Shown here in pieces: positions 46,429-56,366 of a stretch of DNA of 64,000 bases (positions are counted from its first letter, which is position 1; each line of letters starts with the position of its first letter). The translations under genes were made by a program, and so were the position numbers. This stretch comes from an uncultured Flavobacteriales bacterium (GTDB lineage Bacteria > Bacteroidota > Bacteroidia > Flavobacteriales_G > Salibacteraceae), in contig CAJVZZ010000005.1 of assembly GCA_913020435.1 (NCBI GenBank), positions 1 through 64,000 on the forward strand, read 5' to 3'. The notes under the pieces were generated by a model. The model had not been told where the DNA came from. It searched no databases and worked only from the letters and a program-made list of their open reading frames with translations.

Positions 46429-46959
46429 TTATTTTTCAAAAACTTCTACGGTTCCAGTTTCTTTCAATAAATTCTGAATTTCTTCAACGCTCATTGACGT
46501 ATTTTCACTAGGATCAATTTCCATTGCGAAATGATCATCGGTAGTTCTAGGATGTGGATTCTTAGCTGAAACACCTGGAAGCGTCCAGTTTCTAAGGAAG
46601 TATGTCAAAGCCATTCCATGTGCAGCACACAGGACTGTAAATTCGAACATTATTGGAACGAATGAAGGCATATTCTGAAGAAAGTAATTGTTAGGCTTCC
46701 CTCCAATATACATCGGCCAATCTACAATCATCATATAATACATCCCCGAAATAGCTAGTGCCAATCCTGTTATACCATACATGAAGGCACAAATTGCGAT
46801 TCTAGTCCATTTAATTCCAATTATCCTTTCGATACCATGAATAGGAAATGGTGAGTAAGTATCACTTACTTTAATTCCCTTGGCAACAACAACTTTTGCT
46901 CCTTCAATTAAGATAGCATCATCGTTGTATAAAGCATATATTTTCTTTCCAACACTCAT
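46429..46959 (-). CDS. actD: Alternative complex III subunit ActD (DUF3341)
   Basis: A 176-residue DUF3341 protein, the small membrane subunit ActD of ACIII. It has an N-terminal soluble part (KKIYALYNDDAILIEGAKVV), the YSPFPIHGIE motif, then two spans (AICAFMYGITGLALAISGMY and FVPIMFEFTVLCAAHGMALT). It is encoded between actC and actE with short gaps. Confidence 0.95.
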   Translation of the reverse strand: MSVGKKIYALYNDDAILIEGAKVVVAKGIKVSDTYSPFPIHGIERIIGIKWTRIAICAFMYGITGLALAISGMYYMMIVDWPMYIGGKPNNYFLQNMPSFVPIMFEFTVLCAAHGMALTYFLRNWTLPGVSAKNPHPRTTDDHFAMEIDPSENTSMSVEEIQNLLKETGTVEVFEK

Positions 46960-46973
46960 TTTGAATTCAAATT

Positions 46974-48347
46974 TTAATGTTGTTGTTTTTTATAATTATC
47001 ACCTGAAGACTTTAAAATAGACTTCAACTCATTCAAAGCTAACACAGGAAAAGTTCTCGCATACAAAAGAAAAAGAACGAAGAAAATCCCTATAGTTCCA
47101 ATAAAAATTCCAATATCTACAAAAGTAGGGTGAAACATTGTCCAGTTTGATGGAATGTGATCTCTATGCAGAGATGTAACGATGATAACAAAACGCTCGA
47201 ACCACATACCTATGTTTACGAAAATCGAAATGATAAATGATATTACAATACTTTTTCTAACTTTTTCTACAAAATAAATAAGTGGTGTTACCACATTACA
47301 CGTCATCATCATTGCATAAGCCCACCAATAAGGACCGGTTGCTCTGTTTAAAAAGGCATATTGCTCAAACTCAACACCTGAATACCATGCAATAAATAAC
47401 TCAGTTAAATAAGCTATTCCTACCATAGACCCTGTAATTACAATTACAATATTCATTGATTCTATGTGTTTTCTGGTTATATAAGACTCCAGACTAACAA
47501 CCTTTCTAACAATAATAAGAAGAGTTTGCACCATCGCAAAACCAGAGAATATTGCACCAGCCACAAAGTACGGTGGAAAAATTGTAGTATGCCAACCAGG
47601 AACAACAGACGTTGCAAAATCCATAGATACAATTGAGTGTACTGAGAATACTAGTGGAGTAGCCAACCCAGCAAGCACCAATGAAACCTCTTCAAATCGA
47701 ATCCATTGCTTTGCTTTACCACTCCATCCAAATGCGAGAATTGAATAAATAGATTTAGGTATAATTCGTGTTGCTCTATCTCGTATAGTAGCAAAATCAG
47801 GAATTAAGCCTATATACCAGAATACTAAAGAAACTGAAAAATATGTAGAAATGGCAAAAACATCCCAAAGTAAAGGTGAATTAAAGTTTACCCAAAGTGA
47901 GCCGTATTGATTCGGAAGTGGAAGTACCCAATACGCCATCCAAATACGCCCCATATGGATCCCTGGAAACAAAGCCGCCATCATTACAGCGAATATTGTC
48001 ATTGCCTCAGCAGAGCGGTTAATTGCCATTCTCCATTTTTGACGGAATAATAGAAGTACTGCTGAAATAAGAGTACCGGCATGACCAATACCTACCCACC
48101 ATACAAAATTTGTAATATCCCAAGCCCACATAACTGTGGTATTCAATCCCCAAACACCAATACCTCTTCCGACGGTATACATAATACAACCTAAGCCCCA
48201 AAGTGCAACGACTACAGCAATTGTGAAACAAACATACCATAGTTTGTTTGCTCTTCCTTCAACCGGAGCGCAAACATCCTCAGTAATCTGATGATATGTT
48301 TTGTCTCCGATTATAAGCGGATATCTTATTTCTGATTCCTTATGCAT
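46974..48347 (-). CDS. actC: Alternative complex III subunit ActC (NrfD/PsrC-like)
   Basis: A 457-residue polytopic quinol-binding subunit of ACIII with about ten spans, NrfD/PsrC family. Recognisable segments: WAWDITNFVWWVGIGHAGTL, FRQKWRMAINRSAEAMTIFA, PGIHMGRIWMAYWVLPLPNQ, SVHSIVSMDFATSVVPGWHT and WFERFVIIVTSLHRDHIPSN. Together with ActB it forms the main electron entry of the complex. Confidence 0.96.
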   Translation of the reverse strand: MHKESEIRYPLIIGDKTYHQITEDVCAPVEGRANKLWYVCFTIAVVVALWGLGCIMYTVGRGIGVWGLNTTVMWAWDITNFVWWVGIGHAGTLISAVLLLFRQKWRMAINRSAEAMTIFAVMMAALFPGIHMGRIWMAYWVLPLPNQYGSLWVNFNSPLLWDVFAISTYFSVSLVFWYIGLIPDFATIRDRATRIIPKSIYSILAFGWSGKAKQWIRFEEVSLVLAGLATPLVFSVHSIVSMDFATSVVPGWHTTIFPPYFVAGAIFSGFAMVQTLLIIVRKVVSLESYITRKHIESMNIVIVITGSMVGIAYLTELFIAWYSGVEFEQYAFLNRATGPYWWAYAMMMTCNVVTPLIYFVEKVRKSIVISFIISIFVNIGMWFERFVIIVTSLHRDHIPSNWTMFHPTFVDIGIFIGTIGIFFVLFLLYARTFPVLALNELKSILKSSGDNYKKQQH

Positions 48348-48383
48348 CGATTATTGTTTTTCTAAATTCTATTATGCTAAATT

Positions 48384-51300
48384 CTAAGTATTTCTCACCT
48401 TCGTCATATACGCAACATTAGGCTGAGTACCGACTTCTTCAATTAAATGATAAGATCTATCATCATCAAAATTGCCTTTAACTTTAGACTTACCATCATT
48501 CAAGTCACCAAACTGAATAGCATTGGTTGAACATGCTTCAGAACAAGCACTTACAACATCACCATCCTGAACTGGTCTACCTTCCTTTTTAGCAACCAGT
48601 TTACCCGATTGTATTTTCTGAACACAAAAACTACATTTTTCAATAACACCTCTTGAACGAACAACAACATCAGGATTCAATACCATTCTTTGCAACTCAT
48701 TTTGTGCCGGATTGATTCCAGTAAATTTCGTGTCTTTATTATAATTAAACCAATTGAATCTTCTTACTTTATATGGGCAGTTATTTGCACAATATCTAGT
48801 ACCAACACAACGATTATATGTCATTTGATTTAGTCCCTCTTCACTATGTGTAGTTGCAGCAACTGGACAAACGGTTTCACAAGGTGCGTGATTACAATGC
48901 TGACACATTATAGGCTGAAATACAACTTGTGGATACGCCGAAGCATTTTCCATTTGTTTATATGTGCTAACAATACCTACACCCTCTTCTTTACCTTTTT
49001 CTTTGTTCATGTCACTGGTGAAGTATCGATCTACTCTTAACCAGAACATACTTCTAGTTCTACGAATTTCATCTTTACCCACAACAGGAACGTTATTTTC
49101 AATATGACAAGCAGTAATACATGCCCCGCAACCCGTACATGAATTTAAGTCAATTGACATTCCCCACCTATGACCTAAGTCAATAGCATGATCTTCCCAA
49201 AGATTTAATTCCTTGATTGGCTTTACATCGCCAAATGCATCAGGTAAAACGTTGTCTTTATTCCACCCATTAGATTTATCGTTCTTATCGATAGATTTAA
49301 ACGTAGCTAAACTCGTTTCATTAACAATCTTTCTTCCCATCATAGTATGATGAGTTTGGACTGATGCTATTTGGTAAGTCTTACCAGCATCCGCTATGGT
49401 AACATTTGAACTACTGTAAGAGGCGTTTCCATCAGTTATTTCTAATGCAGGATAGGCGTTTACACCCGTTTGACCAACCTTACCCGTTACTGTTCTACCA
49501 TACCCTAATGCAATTCCTATGGTTCCTAATTTCTGTCCTGGTACAGCGACTACTGGCAATTCCATAGTGTAACCGTTTACTGTCACAGACACCATATCTG
49601 CCGGCGTGGCTTGAGCGGTACGAGCCTCGTATTTCCCTTCCATATCAGAAGGATTCATCGTCACATAATTATCCCATGATACCTTTGATATTGGATCAGG
49701 CATTTCTTGTAGATGAGGATTGTTTGCCTGAGCGCCATTACCAACTGAATGTTTAGTATAGAATTTAACTTCTAACTCAGCTGACTTAGAAGTTAGATTT
49801 CCAGCAGCGTTTATAGAATTATCTGTATAAACGATCTCAACTCTATCCTTACTTTTAGGAGCTATGTAAACTCCAGATTGAACTGCTTGATTCCATTTGT
49901 TTTCAACTGAAACCGCATCAATTGCGGCAAAAGCAGTGGAATACCAATTGCTCTTTATATAATCGTAATAAGAGGTCTCAACACCCGACCAATTTAAGAG
50001 TGATTCTTGAGAGGCTCGTGTTTTGAATAATGGACGTATTACAGGTTGTTGCATTGTAAAAACGCCATCGTAAGGCTGATGATCATTCCAAGCTTCTAAA
50101 TAAAAATGATTAGGACATACAAAATCACAGAGAGCACTAGTTTCATCAGGTCTATCAGATAGCGAAATTTTCAGTCCTACTTTAGCTATGGAAGCAGCAA
50201 ATGACGCATTCGAATAAACTGGATTTGCATCCATAAATATTATCGCATCTACCTTAACATCGTTCATTGACTTTGTAAGATCAGTCATTGAATGATTCAA
50301 TTGAACAGCATTATACGCTCGATCCATTCTAACAGTGTTACCAAAATTCCCCAACATGTTGTTGATACCGTTAACTACCTGCTGAATATTAACATCATTA
50401 GAACCACAAACTACCAGTGACTTTCCTCTAGAAGACCAAAGTGACTTAACAGCCATCTCTATCTTCTTCGATACTTCGTTATCGTCGCTAACAATAGAAC
50501 CAGTAGCCCCTGAACCACCAGCTAATTTAGCAATCGCTCCATGTAACATTTTAGCGACATTTGCAAGATCTGAGGGCTTAATAGCACCCCTGACATCTGC
50601 ATTGGCCCCAGATAATGTCATATTGGTTTCAAACTGAAAATGCTTAGACATCCAATCTCCATCTGGGTTCCTTCTTTGGGTATAACCCTTAGAATAAGTT
50701 ACATTGTCCAACCAATCTCCTATAAAATCTGCATCTAAAGAAACAACAGTCTTAGCTTTAGAAAAATCGTAAGTTGGGATAATAGCTTGACCAAAATCAG
50801 CCTTATTAGCTTTTAAAATTCCATTGTAGTTAATTGGATCGTAAGTTACAACACAACTTTCTTTTAAAGTTTGAATACCTGTTACATCACCGTTTTCATC
50901 GAATATCTCAACGTCTACATCCGAAGAATACATTTCATCAAACTTCGCAAGCGCTGCTTTAGTACTTGGAGAACTTGTTGACTCAGCAACAACCTTAATT
51001 ACACCGCCCTTTGACTTGATAGCAGCCAGTTGTGATTTAATATCCTTGTCTGCGTCAGACCAGCTTAAACTAGCACCACTCTTTTGAGCAGATTGAAAAC
51101 GATTATCATCGTATAATTCAATAACAGAGGCATTGACTCGAGCAGTAACACCACTCATTGCCCCTGGATAAGCCTTATTGGGTTTAATAAAAATCGGTCG
51201 ACCTTCTCTTGTTTTAACTAAAATACTTGCGAAATCACCACCTCTTCCGTAAGAAGATGCATACCAATTGGGGACTCCTGGGGTTACGACCTCAGGCTTT

Positions 51301-51539
51301 ACAACGTAAGGTATAGACTTCACTACAGGTGTTTCACATGCTGCTAAGGTAGCGGCACCCAAACTAAATCCCATAAATTTCAGGAAGTCTCTTCTCGACG
51401 AGGACGTATCTGTCAAATTAGATTTACTTAAAAAATCCTCTACAGGCACCGCCTCAGAAAACTCTTTTTGCGCTTCTTCTAAAAATTGAGGAGTTTCCTC
51501 TAATTGATCTAAACTATTCCAATATTTCTTATCACTCAT
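48384..51539 (-). CDS. actB: Alternative complex III subunit ActB (molybdopterin oxidoreductase-like/FeS fusion)
   Basis: A large periplasmic ACIII subunit of about 1051 residues. The N-terminus begins MSDKKYWNSLDQLEE and carries a twin-Arg signal, SSRRDFLKFMGFSLGAATLA, with a cysteine directly after (AACETP) as in lipoproteins. A long molybdopterin-oxidoreductase-like domain without cofactor ligands follows (about 100-740), then an iron-sulfur ferredoxin-type domain with clusters in SCTGCGACITACHIENNVPV, CQHCNHAPCETVCPVAA, CVGTRYCANNCPYKVRRFNW and CSFCVQKIQSGK. This is the ActB1-ActB2 fusion found in Bacteroidota. The ATG at 51539 was chosen; an in-frame start 39 bases upstream overlaps actA. 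Confidence 0.95.
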   Translation of the reverse strand: MSDKKYWNSLDQLEETPQFLEEAQKEFSEAVPVEDFLSKSNLTDTSSSRRDFLKFMGFSLGAATLAACETPVVKSIPYVVKPEVVTPGVPNWYASSYGRGGDFASILVKTREGRPIFIKPNKAYPGAMSGVTARVNASVIELYDDNRFQSAQKSGASLSWSDADKDIKSQLAAIKSKGGVIKVVAESTSSPSTKAALAKFDEMYSSDVDVEIFDENGDVTGIQTLKESCVVTYDPINYNGILKANKADFGQAIIPTYDFSKAKTVVSLDADFIGDWLDNVTYSKGYTQRRNPDGDWMSKHFQFETNMTLSGANADVRGAIKPSDLANVAKMLHGAIAKLAGGSGATGSIVSDDNEVSKKIEMAVKSLWSSRGKSLVVCGSNDVNIQQVVNGINNMLGNFGNTVRMDRAYNAVQLNHSMTDLTKSMNDVKVDAIIFMDANPVYSNASFAASIAKVGLKISLSDRPDETSALCDFVCPNHFYLEAWNDHQPYDGVFTMQQPVIRPLFKTRASQESLLNWSGVETSYYDYIKSNWYSTAFAAIDAVSVENKWNQAVQSGVYIAPKSKDRVEIVYTDNSINAAGNLTSKSAELEVKFYTKHSVGNGAQANNPHLQEMPDPISKVSWDNYVTMNPSDMEGKYEARTAQATPADMVSVTVNGYTMELPVVAVPGQKLGTIGIALGYGRTVTGKVGQTGVNAYPALEITDGNASYSSSNVTIADAGKTYQIASVQTHHTMMGRKIVNETSLATFKSIDKNDKSNGWNKDNVLPDAFGDVKPIKELNLWEDHAIDLGHRWGMSIDLNSCTGCGACITACHIENNVPVVGKDEIRRTRSMFWLRVDRYFTSDMNKEKGKEEGVGIVSTYKQMENASAYPQVVFQPIMCQHCNHAPCETVCPVAATTHSEEGLNQMTYNRCVGTRYCANNCPYKVRRFNWFNYNKDTKFTGINPAQNELQRMVLNPDVVVRSRGVIEKCSFCVQKIQSGKLVAKKEGRPVQDGDVVSACSEACSTNAIQFGDLNDGKSKVKGNFDDDRSYHLIEEVGTQPNVAYMTKVRNT

Positions 51540-51558
51540 AATTCTAGGTGATCTATGT

Positions 51559-52809
51559 TTAATAATGACATTTTCCACATTCTAATCCGCCAATATGCTC
51601 GACAGTGAATGCGTCAATTTTTTCATCCTTGTATCGCTCCAATAATTCATTATGAATTTTGGTGTAATACTCATTTCCTTCCATTGCAACAGTAGTTTCC
51701 CTGTGACAGTTTATACACCATCCCATGGTCAATTCTGAATACTGCTTCATTGGGTAACCATACTCACTCACTTCGCCATGACAAGTTTCACATTTCTGCT
51801 TCCCTACAACTACGTGTTGGGAATGATTGAAATATGCAAAATCCGGTAAGTTGTGTATTCTAATCCATTTAATCGGCTTTTCTACGCCGGTATAAGATTG
51901 ATCTTCAGCATCCCACCCAGCAGCTTCATAAATTTTCGCAATCTCAACGGTACCATCAACCTTGCCTTCTGAAATTCCTTCATGACAATTCATACAAACA
52001 TTTACTGAAGGGATTCCCGCATTTTTACCCTTATATGCAGAATGGTGACAGTAGGCACATTCAATTGCATTGACTCCTGCATGAATTTTGTGAGAAAACT
52101 TTATAGGCTGCTCAGGAGCATATCCCTGATAAACTCCAATACTTTTAAGTGCATACCAACCTTTAACCGAGAACGAGGCTAGAATCAATACAACAATCAA
52201 AACTGTATACCTCTTGTTGTTAATAGTCCAATGTTTCAAACCTTCAATAAAACTTTTAGGCTTGAGGATTTCCTTTCCTTCTGAAAGCAATTTAACCGTC
52301 GCTAAACTGCTTCTAACTCCTGAGAGTATTCTAGCTACAATAACTAAAATAATGACTATACCAAACAACCAGTATGTTGAATTATCTTCTGCGGGAGCTG
52401 CATTTTCATTAACCGCTAATTGAGCTGGCGGAGCCTTGTCAGCTGGCGGATTTGCTATGTAATCCAATATAGCACCTATCTCAGCATCAGAGACAGCTTG
52501 CGCAGTCATTACAGACTTATTGTACTCTAAAAATAATTCTTGAGCATAAGAATCTCCCGGATTCTTTTTTAAATAGTCCTGTGAGTTTTTTATCCAAGCA
52601 TACAATGCTTCCTGGTCTTCCCAACGCTCTTGAACACCTGAAAGGGCAGGACCTATAAGCTTTTTGTTTAGCTTGTGACACGATGAACAGTTTGCTTTGA
52701 ATAGCTTCTCTCCATCTTGCGCTGCCGCGGAATTCGAAAGCAAAAACGTAAATAAAACAACTGAAAGTGAGTAGGTTACAACCCTAAACATCCTCTGAAA
52801 TTTGCTCAT
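51559..52809 (-). CDS. actA: Alternative complex III multiheme cytochrome c subunit ActA
   Basis: A 416-residue membrane-anchored cytochrome. The ATG at 52809 opens a signal peptide (FRVVTYSLSVVLFTFLL, ending SNSAAAQ). Six CxxCH motifs are visible: CSSCH in an N-terminal monoheme domain (about 30-125), then CAYCH, CMNCH, CETCH, CINCH and CGKCH in the pentaheme ActA domain. Two hydrophobic segments lie between (YWLFGIVIILVIVARILSG and YTVLIVVLILASFSVKGW). The extra N-terminal monoheme domain is a fusion relative to the basic pentaheme form. It is the first gene of the actABCDEF-coxBA operon. Confidence 0.95.
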   Translation of the reverse strand: MSKFQRMFRVVTYSLSVVLFTFLLSNSAAAQDGEKLFKANCSSCHKLNKKLIGPALSGVQERWEDQEALYAWIKNSQDYLKKNPGDSYAQELFLEYNKSVMTAQAVSDAEIGAILDYIANPPADKAPPAQLAVNENAAPAEDNSTYWLFGIVIILVIVARILSGVRSSLATVKLLSEGKEILKPKSFIEGLKHWTINNKRYTVLIVVLILASFSVKGWYALKSIGVYQGYAPEQPIKFSHKIHAGVNAIECAYCHHSAYKGKNAGIPSVNVCMNCHEGISEGKVDGTVEIAKIYEAAGWDAEDQSYTGVEKPIKWIRIHNLPDFAYFNHSQHVVVGKQKCETCHGEVSEYGYPMKQYSELTMGWCINCHRETTVAMEGNEYYTKIHNELLERYKDEKIDAFTVEHIGGLECGKCHY

Positions 52810-52867
52810 ATTTTTTAATGTTTTCAACCAGAATTTACTTTACTTAATCCCAATTTTACTTAAGGTG

Positions 52868-52875
52868 CAAATTTA
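52868..52875 (-). promoter_or_regulatory. -7 box of the act-cox operon promoter
   Basis: TAAATTTG on the minus strand, 59 bases upstream of actA, fits TAnnTTTG. The 220-base gap (52828-53047) between actA and the divergent SPOR gene holds no other feature that I can support. No good -33 TTG was found at the normal spacing. Confidence 0.4.
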
Positions 52876-52997
52876 TAACAAACGTTACGTAAACGCTCAG
52901 TGCCTTATTGTTTTTGAATTACTCGTTTTAATTTAGAACCGTTCTAAATTAAAAAGTCCTCAAGTGTTTCAAATTCAATATAATGAAAAAGGAATGG

Positions 52998-53025
52998 TTT
53001 GTGTTTCGTTAAAAAACTACTTTCG
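52998..53025 (+). promoter_or_regulatory. Putative promoter of the SPOR-domain gene
   Basis: TTTG (52998-53001), a 16-base spacer and TACTTTCG (53018-53025), one base off TAnnTTTG, precede the ATG at 53048. It is motif-based only. Confidence 0.4.
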
Positions 53026-53047
53026 TTTTTAGTTAAAACACTTTGCT

Positions 53048-53506
53048 ATGATTAAAATATTGATTTCATTCCTAATTCAAACCCTATTTTTAAGTGCTTC
53101 TTCACAAGTTCCAGGCAATAATTCCGAAAAAATAACTGTTGAAAAAAACGAGTCATATCAAGTGATTAGCGACAAACGATTGAAGGAATTAGAAAATCGT
53201 ATCATTGCAATTAACGAGAATAAAAAAACCATTGAAGGATATAGGCTTCAACTATTTTCTTCTTCAGGACCGAACAGTTTTAATCAAGCCAACGCAGTCC
53301 AAACACAATTTTTAACCATATACAACGATGTACCCGCATACGTCGTACATAAAAAACCTGCATTTAAAGTTCGTGTAGGTGATTTTAGAACCCGACTCGA
53401 GACTGAACGTTTCTTTATAGAATTGAGAGAAAATTTTCCAGATGCTTTTATAGTAAAAGACGATATAAATTTACCGCGGTTAAACTCAGGAGAAACTAAA
53501 AAATAA
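53048..53506 (+). CDS. SPOR domain-containing exported protein
   Basis: A 152-residue protein with a signal peptide (MIKILISFLIQTLFLSASSQ) and a C-terminal SPOR-like domain (EGYRLQLFSSSGPNSFNQAN, then AYVVHKKPAFKVRVGDFRTR and LRENFPDAFIVKDDI). SPOR domains bind denuded peptidoglycan glycan strands, often at the division site. It is a single gene, divergent from actA and converging with infB with only 2 bases between stops. Confidence 0.85.
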   Translation: MIKILISFLIQTLFLSASSQVPGNNSEKITVEKNESYQVISDKRLKELENRIIAINENKKTIEGYRLQLFSSSGPNSFNQANAVQTQFLTIYNDVPAYVVHKKPAFKVRVGDFRTRLETERFFIELRENFPDAFIVKDDINLPRLNSGETKK

Positions 53507-53508
53507 GA

Positions 53509-56286
53509 CTAATTAAGAGTCTGTTTTACCTCAATCTCTTCAAATCCTTCAATAATATCGCCTTCTCTGATATCATTATAATTTTCGATATTCAATCCAC
53601 ATTCAAACCCTTTCTTAACTTCTTTTACATCGTCCTTGAAGCGTTTTAAAGAGCCTAGAGATCCAGCATAAACTACAACGCCATCGCGTATCAACCGAAT
53701 TCTAGTATTTCTAGTAACTGTACCACTTTGCACTATGCAACCTGCGATAGTTCCAACTTTGGAAATCTTGAATGTTTCTCTAACTTCAATATTGCAAACA
53801 ACTCGCTCTTCAACTTTAGGCTTCAACATACCCTCCATTGCTTGTTTCACTTCATCAATTGCAGCATAAATTATAGAGTAGAGTCTAATATCGATTTCTT
53901 CTTTCTCTGCTAGTGCTCTAGCGGATATTGATGGTCTTACTTGGAATCCGATAATAATCGCATTAGAAGCAGAAGCTAACAATACATCAGATTCACTTAT
54001 TTGACCAACCGACTTATGCAAAATATTTACTTGAATTTGTTCCGTAGATAAATTCAATAAAGAGTCGGATAATGCTTCAATTGAACCATCCACATCACCT
54101 TTTACAATTATATTCAATTCTTGAAAATCACCGATAGCAATTCGTCTACCAATTTCATCAAGTGTGATATGCTTTTGAGTTCTAACACCCTGCTCACGCT
54201 GCAACTGAGAACGTTTTTGAGCAATTGTTCTTGCTTCACGCTCATCTTCCATTGCAGTAAACTTATCGCCTGCACTTGGAGCACCATTAAGGCCTAAAAC
54301 ACTAACTGGCGTTGAGGGACCCGCTTCTTCTATATTCACGCCACGCTCATTAAACATCGCTTTAATTCTACCAGTATGAGCTCCAGCCAAGAATATGTCT
54401 CCGATTCGAAGTGTACCACCTTGGACTAGCAAAGTAGAAACATAACCTTTTCCTTTATCAAGAGAAGCCTCAATCACGGTTCCAGTAGCTCGTTTCTTAG
54501 GATCTGCTTTCAATTCAAGCAATTCCGCTTCAAGTACTACTTTCTCCATCAGTTCGGCGACATTAGTTCCATTCTTAGCAGAAATATCTTGTGACTGATA
54601 TTTACCCCCCCAATCTTCAACTAATAAATTCATTGAAGCTAATTCTTCTTTAATCTTCTCAGGGTTTGCGCCATCTTTATCAATCTTATTGATTGCAAAG
54701 ATGATTGGTAATTCTGCAGCCTGAGCATGATTAATAGCCTCTTTTGTTTGAGGCATAATTCTATCATCTGCTGATATTACGATTATCGCAATATCCGTTA
54801 CTTGGGCACCTCTCGATCGCATTGCGGTAAAGGCTTCGTGTCCAGGTGTATCTAGAAAAGCAATTGTATTACCACTTTCTAATTGAACTTTATAAGCACC
54901 AATATGCTGAGTAATACCCCCTGCTTCTCCAGCAATTACATTCTCACGTCTAACATAATCTAACAATGACGTTTTCCCATGATCAACATGTCCCATAACA
55001 GTAACAACTGGTGATCTGGTAACCATGTTTTGTTCGTTATCTTCTTCAAATAAATCACCTTCTTCAGCCTTATCTGAAGTAAATTCAATTGTAAAACCGA
55101 ATTCATCTGCAACAACTGTTAGTGTTTCCGCATCTAGTCTTTGATTGATAGACACAAAGAGTCCAAGAGACATACAAGCAGAAATAATATCATTGACAGT
55201 AACATTCATTAGCGTTGCCAATTCATTTGCCGTAACAAACTCTGTAACTCTTAAGATACTCTTCTCTTCTTCAGCCTTAATTAATTGTTCTTCAGCATGC
55301 TGACTAACGGCGCTTCTTTTAGCTTTTCTAAATTTGGAAGATTTTGATTTTCCACCACCACCACTTAACCTAGCAAGAGTTGCTTTAATTTCTTTTTGAA
55401 TTGCTTCCTGAGTAACTTCTGCTGGCGGTTCGGCTTTTCGAGCTTTTCCTCTTACTCCACGTGTATCCTTTCTATGTTTTTCGGACTGAATTACATTTGG
55501 TTTGCCAACTTGAATACGCTTCCTTCTTTTCTTTTTACCAGCTTCAGTATCTTTATCTTCATTAGAAGATGCTACCGGTTTCGCTTTTTTCGGTTTAATA
55601 AACTTACTGAGATCAATTACTTGACCTGTATGTTTTGGACCAGCAAGTTTCTCTACTTTCGTTTCGATTCTTTGTGGTTTATCGTCTGCCTTCGGAGCTT
55701 TCTTTTCTACAATAGGCTCAGGTTTCTTTACCTCAACAGGTTTCTTTACCTCAACCGGCTTCTTTACTTCAACTTTTGGCTTTACTACAACTTTAACTTT
55801 AGGCTCTTCTTTTTTCTTTTTGGAAGGTCTAGTTTTTTGATTGATAGAAGACAGGTCGATTTGCCCCAAAACTTTTGGGCCACCGTCACTAGATTCCTCT
55901 TCAACTTTAGGTTCTAGTTTAACTTCAGGAGCAAGCTCTTCTTCTGGCTTTTCCACCTTGGGAAGATCTACAACCGGCTTTACTTGGGTATTTGTTATTA
56001 CAATCTCGTCTACATCTTCAAAACGCTCTTCTTTCGCATCTTGCTTTTGATCTTCAATCGTAATTGTTACACGTTCTTCGCGGTTTTGGGCTAGCTCTTT
56101 TGACTTTTCCTTTGTCTTCTTATCTGTTGAATATTGATCAAGAAGAAGGTTGTAAGCATTTTCATCAATCTTGGCCGTAGGTCTTCCATCACATTCTACT
56201 CCATTTTCATTAAGAAAATCTGTAATTGTGTTTACGCCTACTCCCAGCTCTTTTGCTACCTTACTTAATCTGTGCGCTACTGCCAT
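53509..56286 (-). CDS. infB: Translation initiation factor IF-2
   Basis: GTPase that brings initiator fMet-tRNA to the 30S subunit. 925 residues. N-terminal IF2_N domain ([20 protein letters not shown]), a long disordered Lys/Glu/Pro region (about 60-300) with short repeats of VEVKKP, then the G domain with G1 [33 protein letters not shown] and [15 protein letters not shown], and C-terminal domains ending in [17 protein letters not shown] and [14 protein letters not shown]. The long repetitive linker is typical for Bacteroidota. It is the third gene of rimP-nusA-infB. Confidence 0.98.
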   Translation of the reverse strand: MAVAHRLSKVAKELGVGVNTITDFLNENGVECDGRPTAKIDENAYNLLLDQYSTDKKTKEKSKELAQNREERVTITIEDQKQDAKEERFEDVDEIVITNTQVKPVVDLPKVEKPEEELAPEVKLEPKVEEESSDGGPKVLGQIDLSSINQKTRPSKKKKEEPKVKVVVKPKVEVKKPVEVKKPVEVKKPEPIVEKKAPKADDKPQRIETKVEKLAGPKHTGQVIDLSKFIKPKKAKPVASSNEDKDTEAGKKKRRKRIQVGKPNVIQSEKHRKDTRGVRGKARKAEPPAEVTQEAIQKEIKATLARLSGGGGKSKSSKFRKAKRSAVSQHAEEQLIKAEEEKSILRVTEFVTANELATLMNVTVNDIISACMSLGLFVSINQRLDAETLTVVADEFGFTIEFTSDKAEEGDLFEEDNEQNMVTRSPVVTVMGHVDHGKTSLLDYVRRENVIAGEAGGITQHIGAYKVQLESGNTIAFLDTPGHEAFTAMRSRGAQVTDIAIIVISADDRIMPQTKEAINHAQAAELPIIFAINKIDKDGANPEKIKEELASMNLLVEDWGGKYQSQDISAKNGTNVAELMEKVVLEAELLELKADPKKRATGTVIEASLDKGKGYVSTLLVQGGTLRIGDIFLAGAHTGRIKAMFNERGVNIEEAGPSTPVSVLGLNGAPSAGDKFTAMEDEREARTIAQKRSQLQREQGVRTQKHITLDEIGRRIAIGDFQELNIIVKGDVDGSIEALSDSLLNLSTEQIQVNILHKSVGQISESDVLLASASNAIIIGFQVRPSISARALAEKEEIDIRLYSIIYAAIDEVKQAMEGMLKPKVEERVVCNIEVRETFKISKVGTIAGCIVQSGTVTRNTRIRLIRDGVVVYAGSLGSLKRFKDDVKEVKKGFECGLNIENYNDIREGDIIEGFEEIEVKQTLN

Positions 56287-56366
56287 ATAAAACTTTTCCG
56301 ATACTTGTTAAGCTTTCGCTAATACCTATTGTTGCAAATATAAAACTCTGTTCAAATGCTACTCAT

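Noticed and set aside
55396-55917. A 173-codon plus-strand open frame opposite infB
   Set aside because: It is the antisense of the Lys/Glu/Pro repeat linker of IF-2, giving Phe/Leu/Tyr-rich nonsense.
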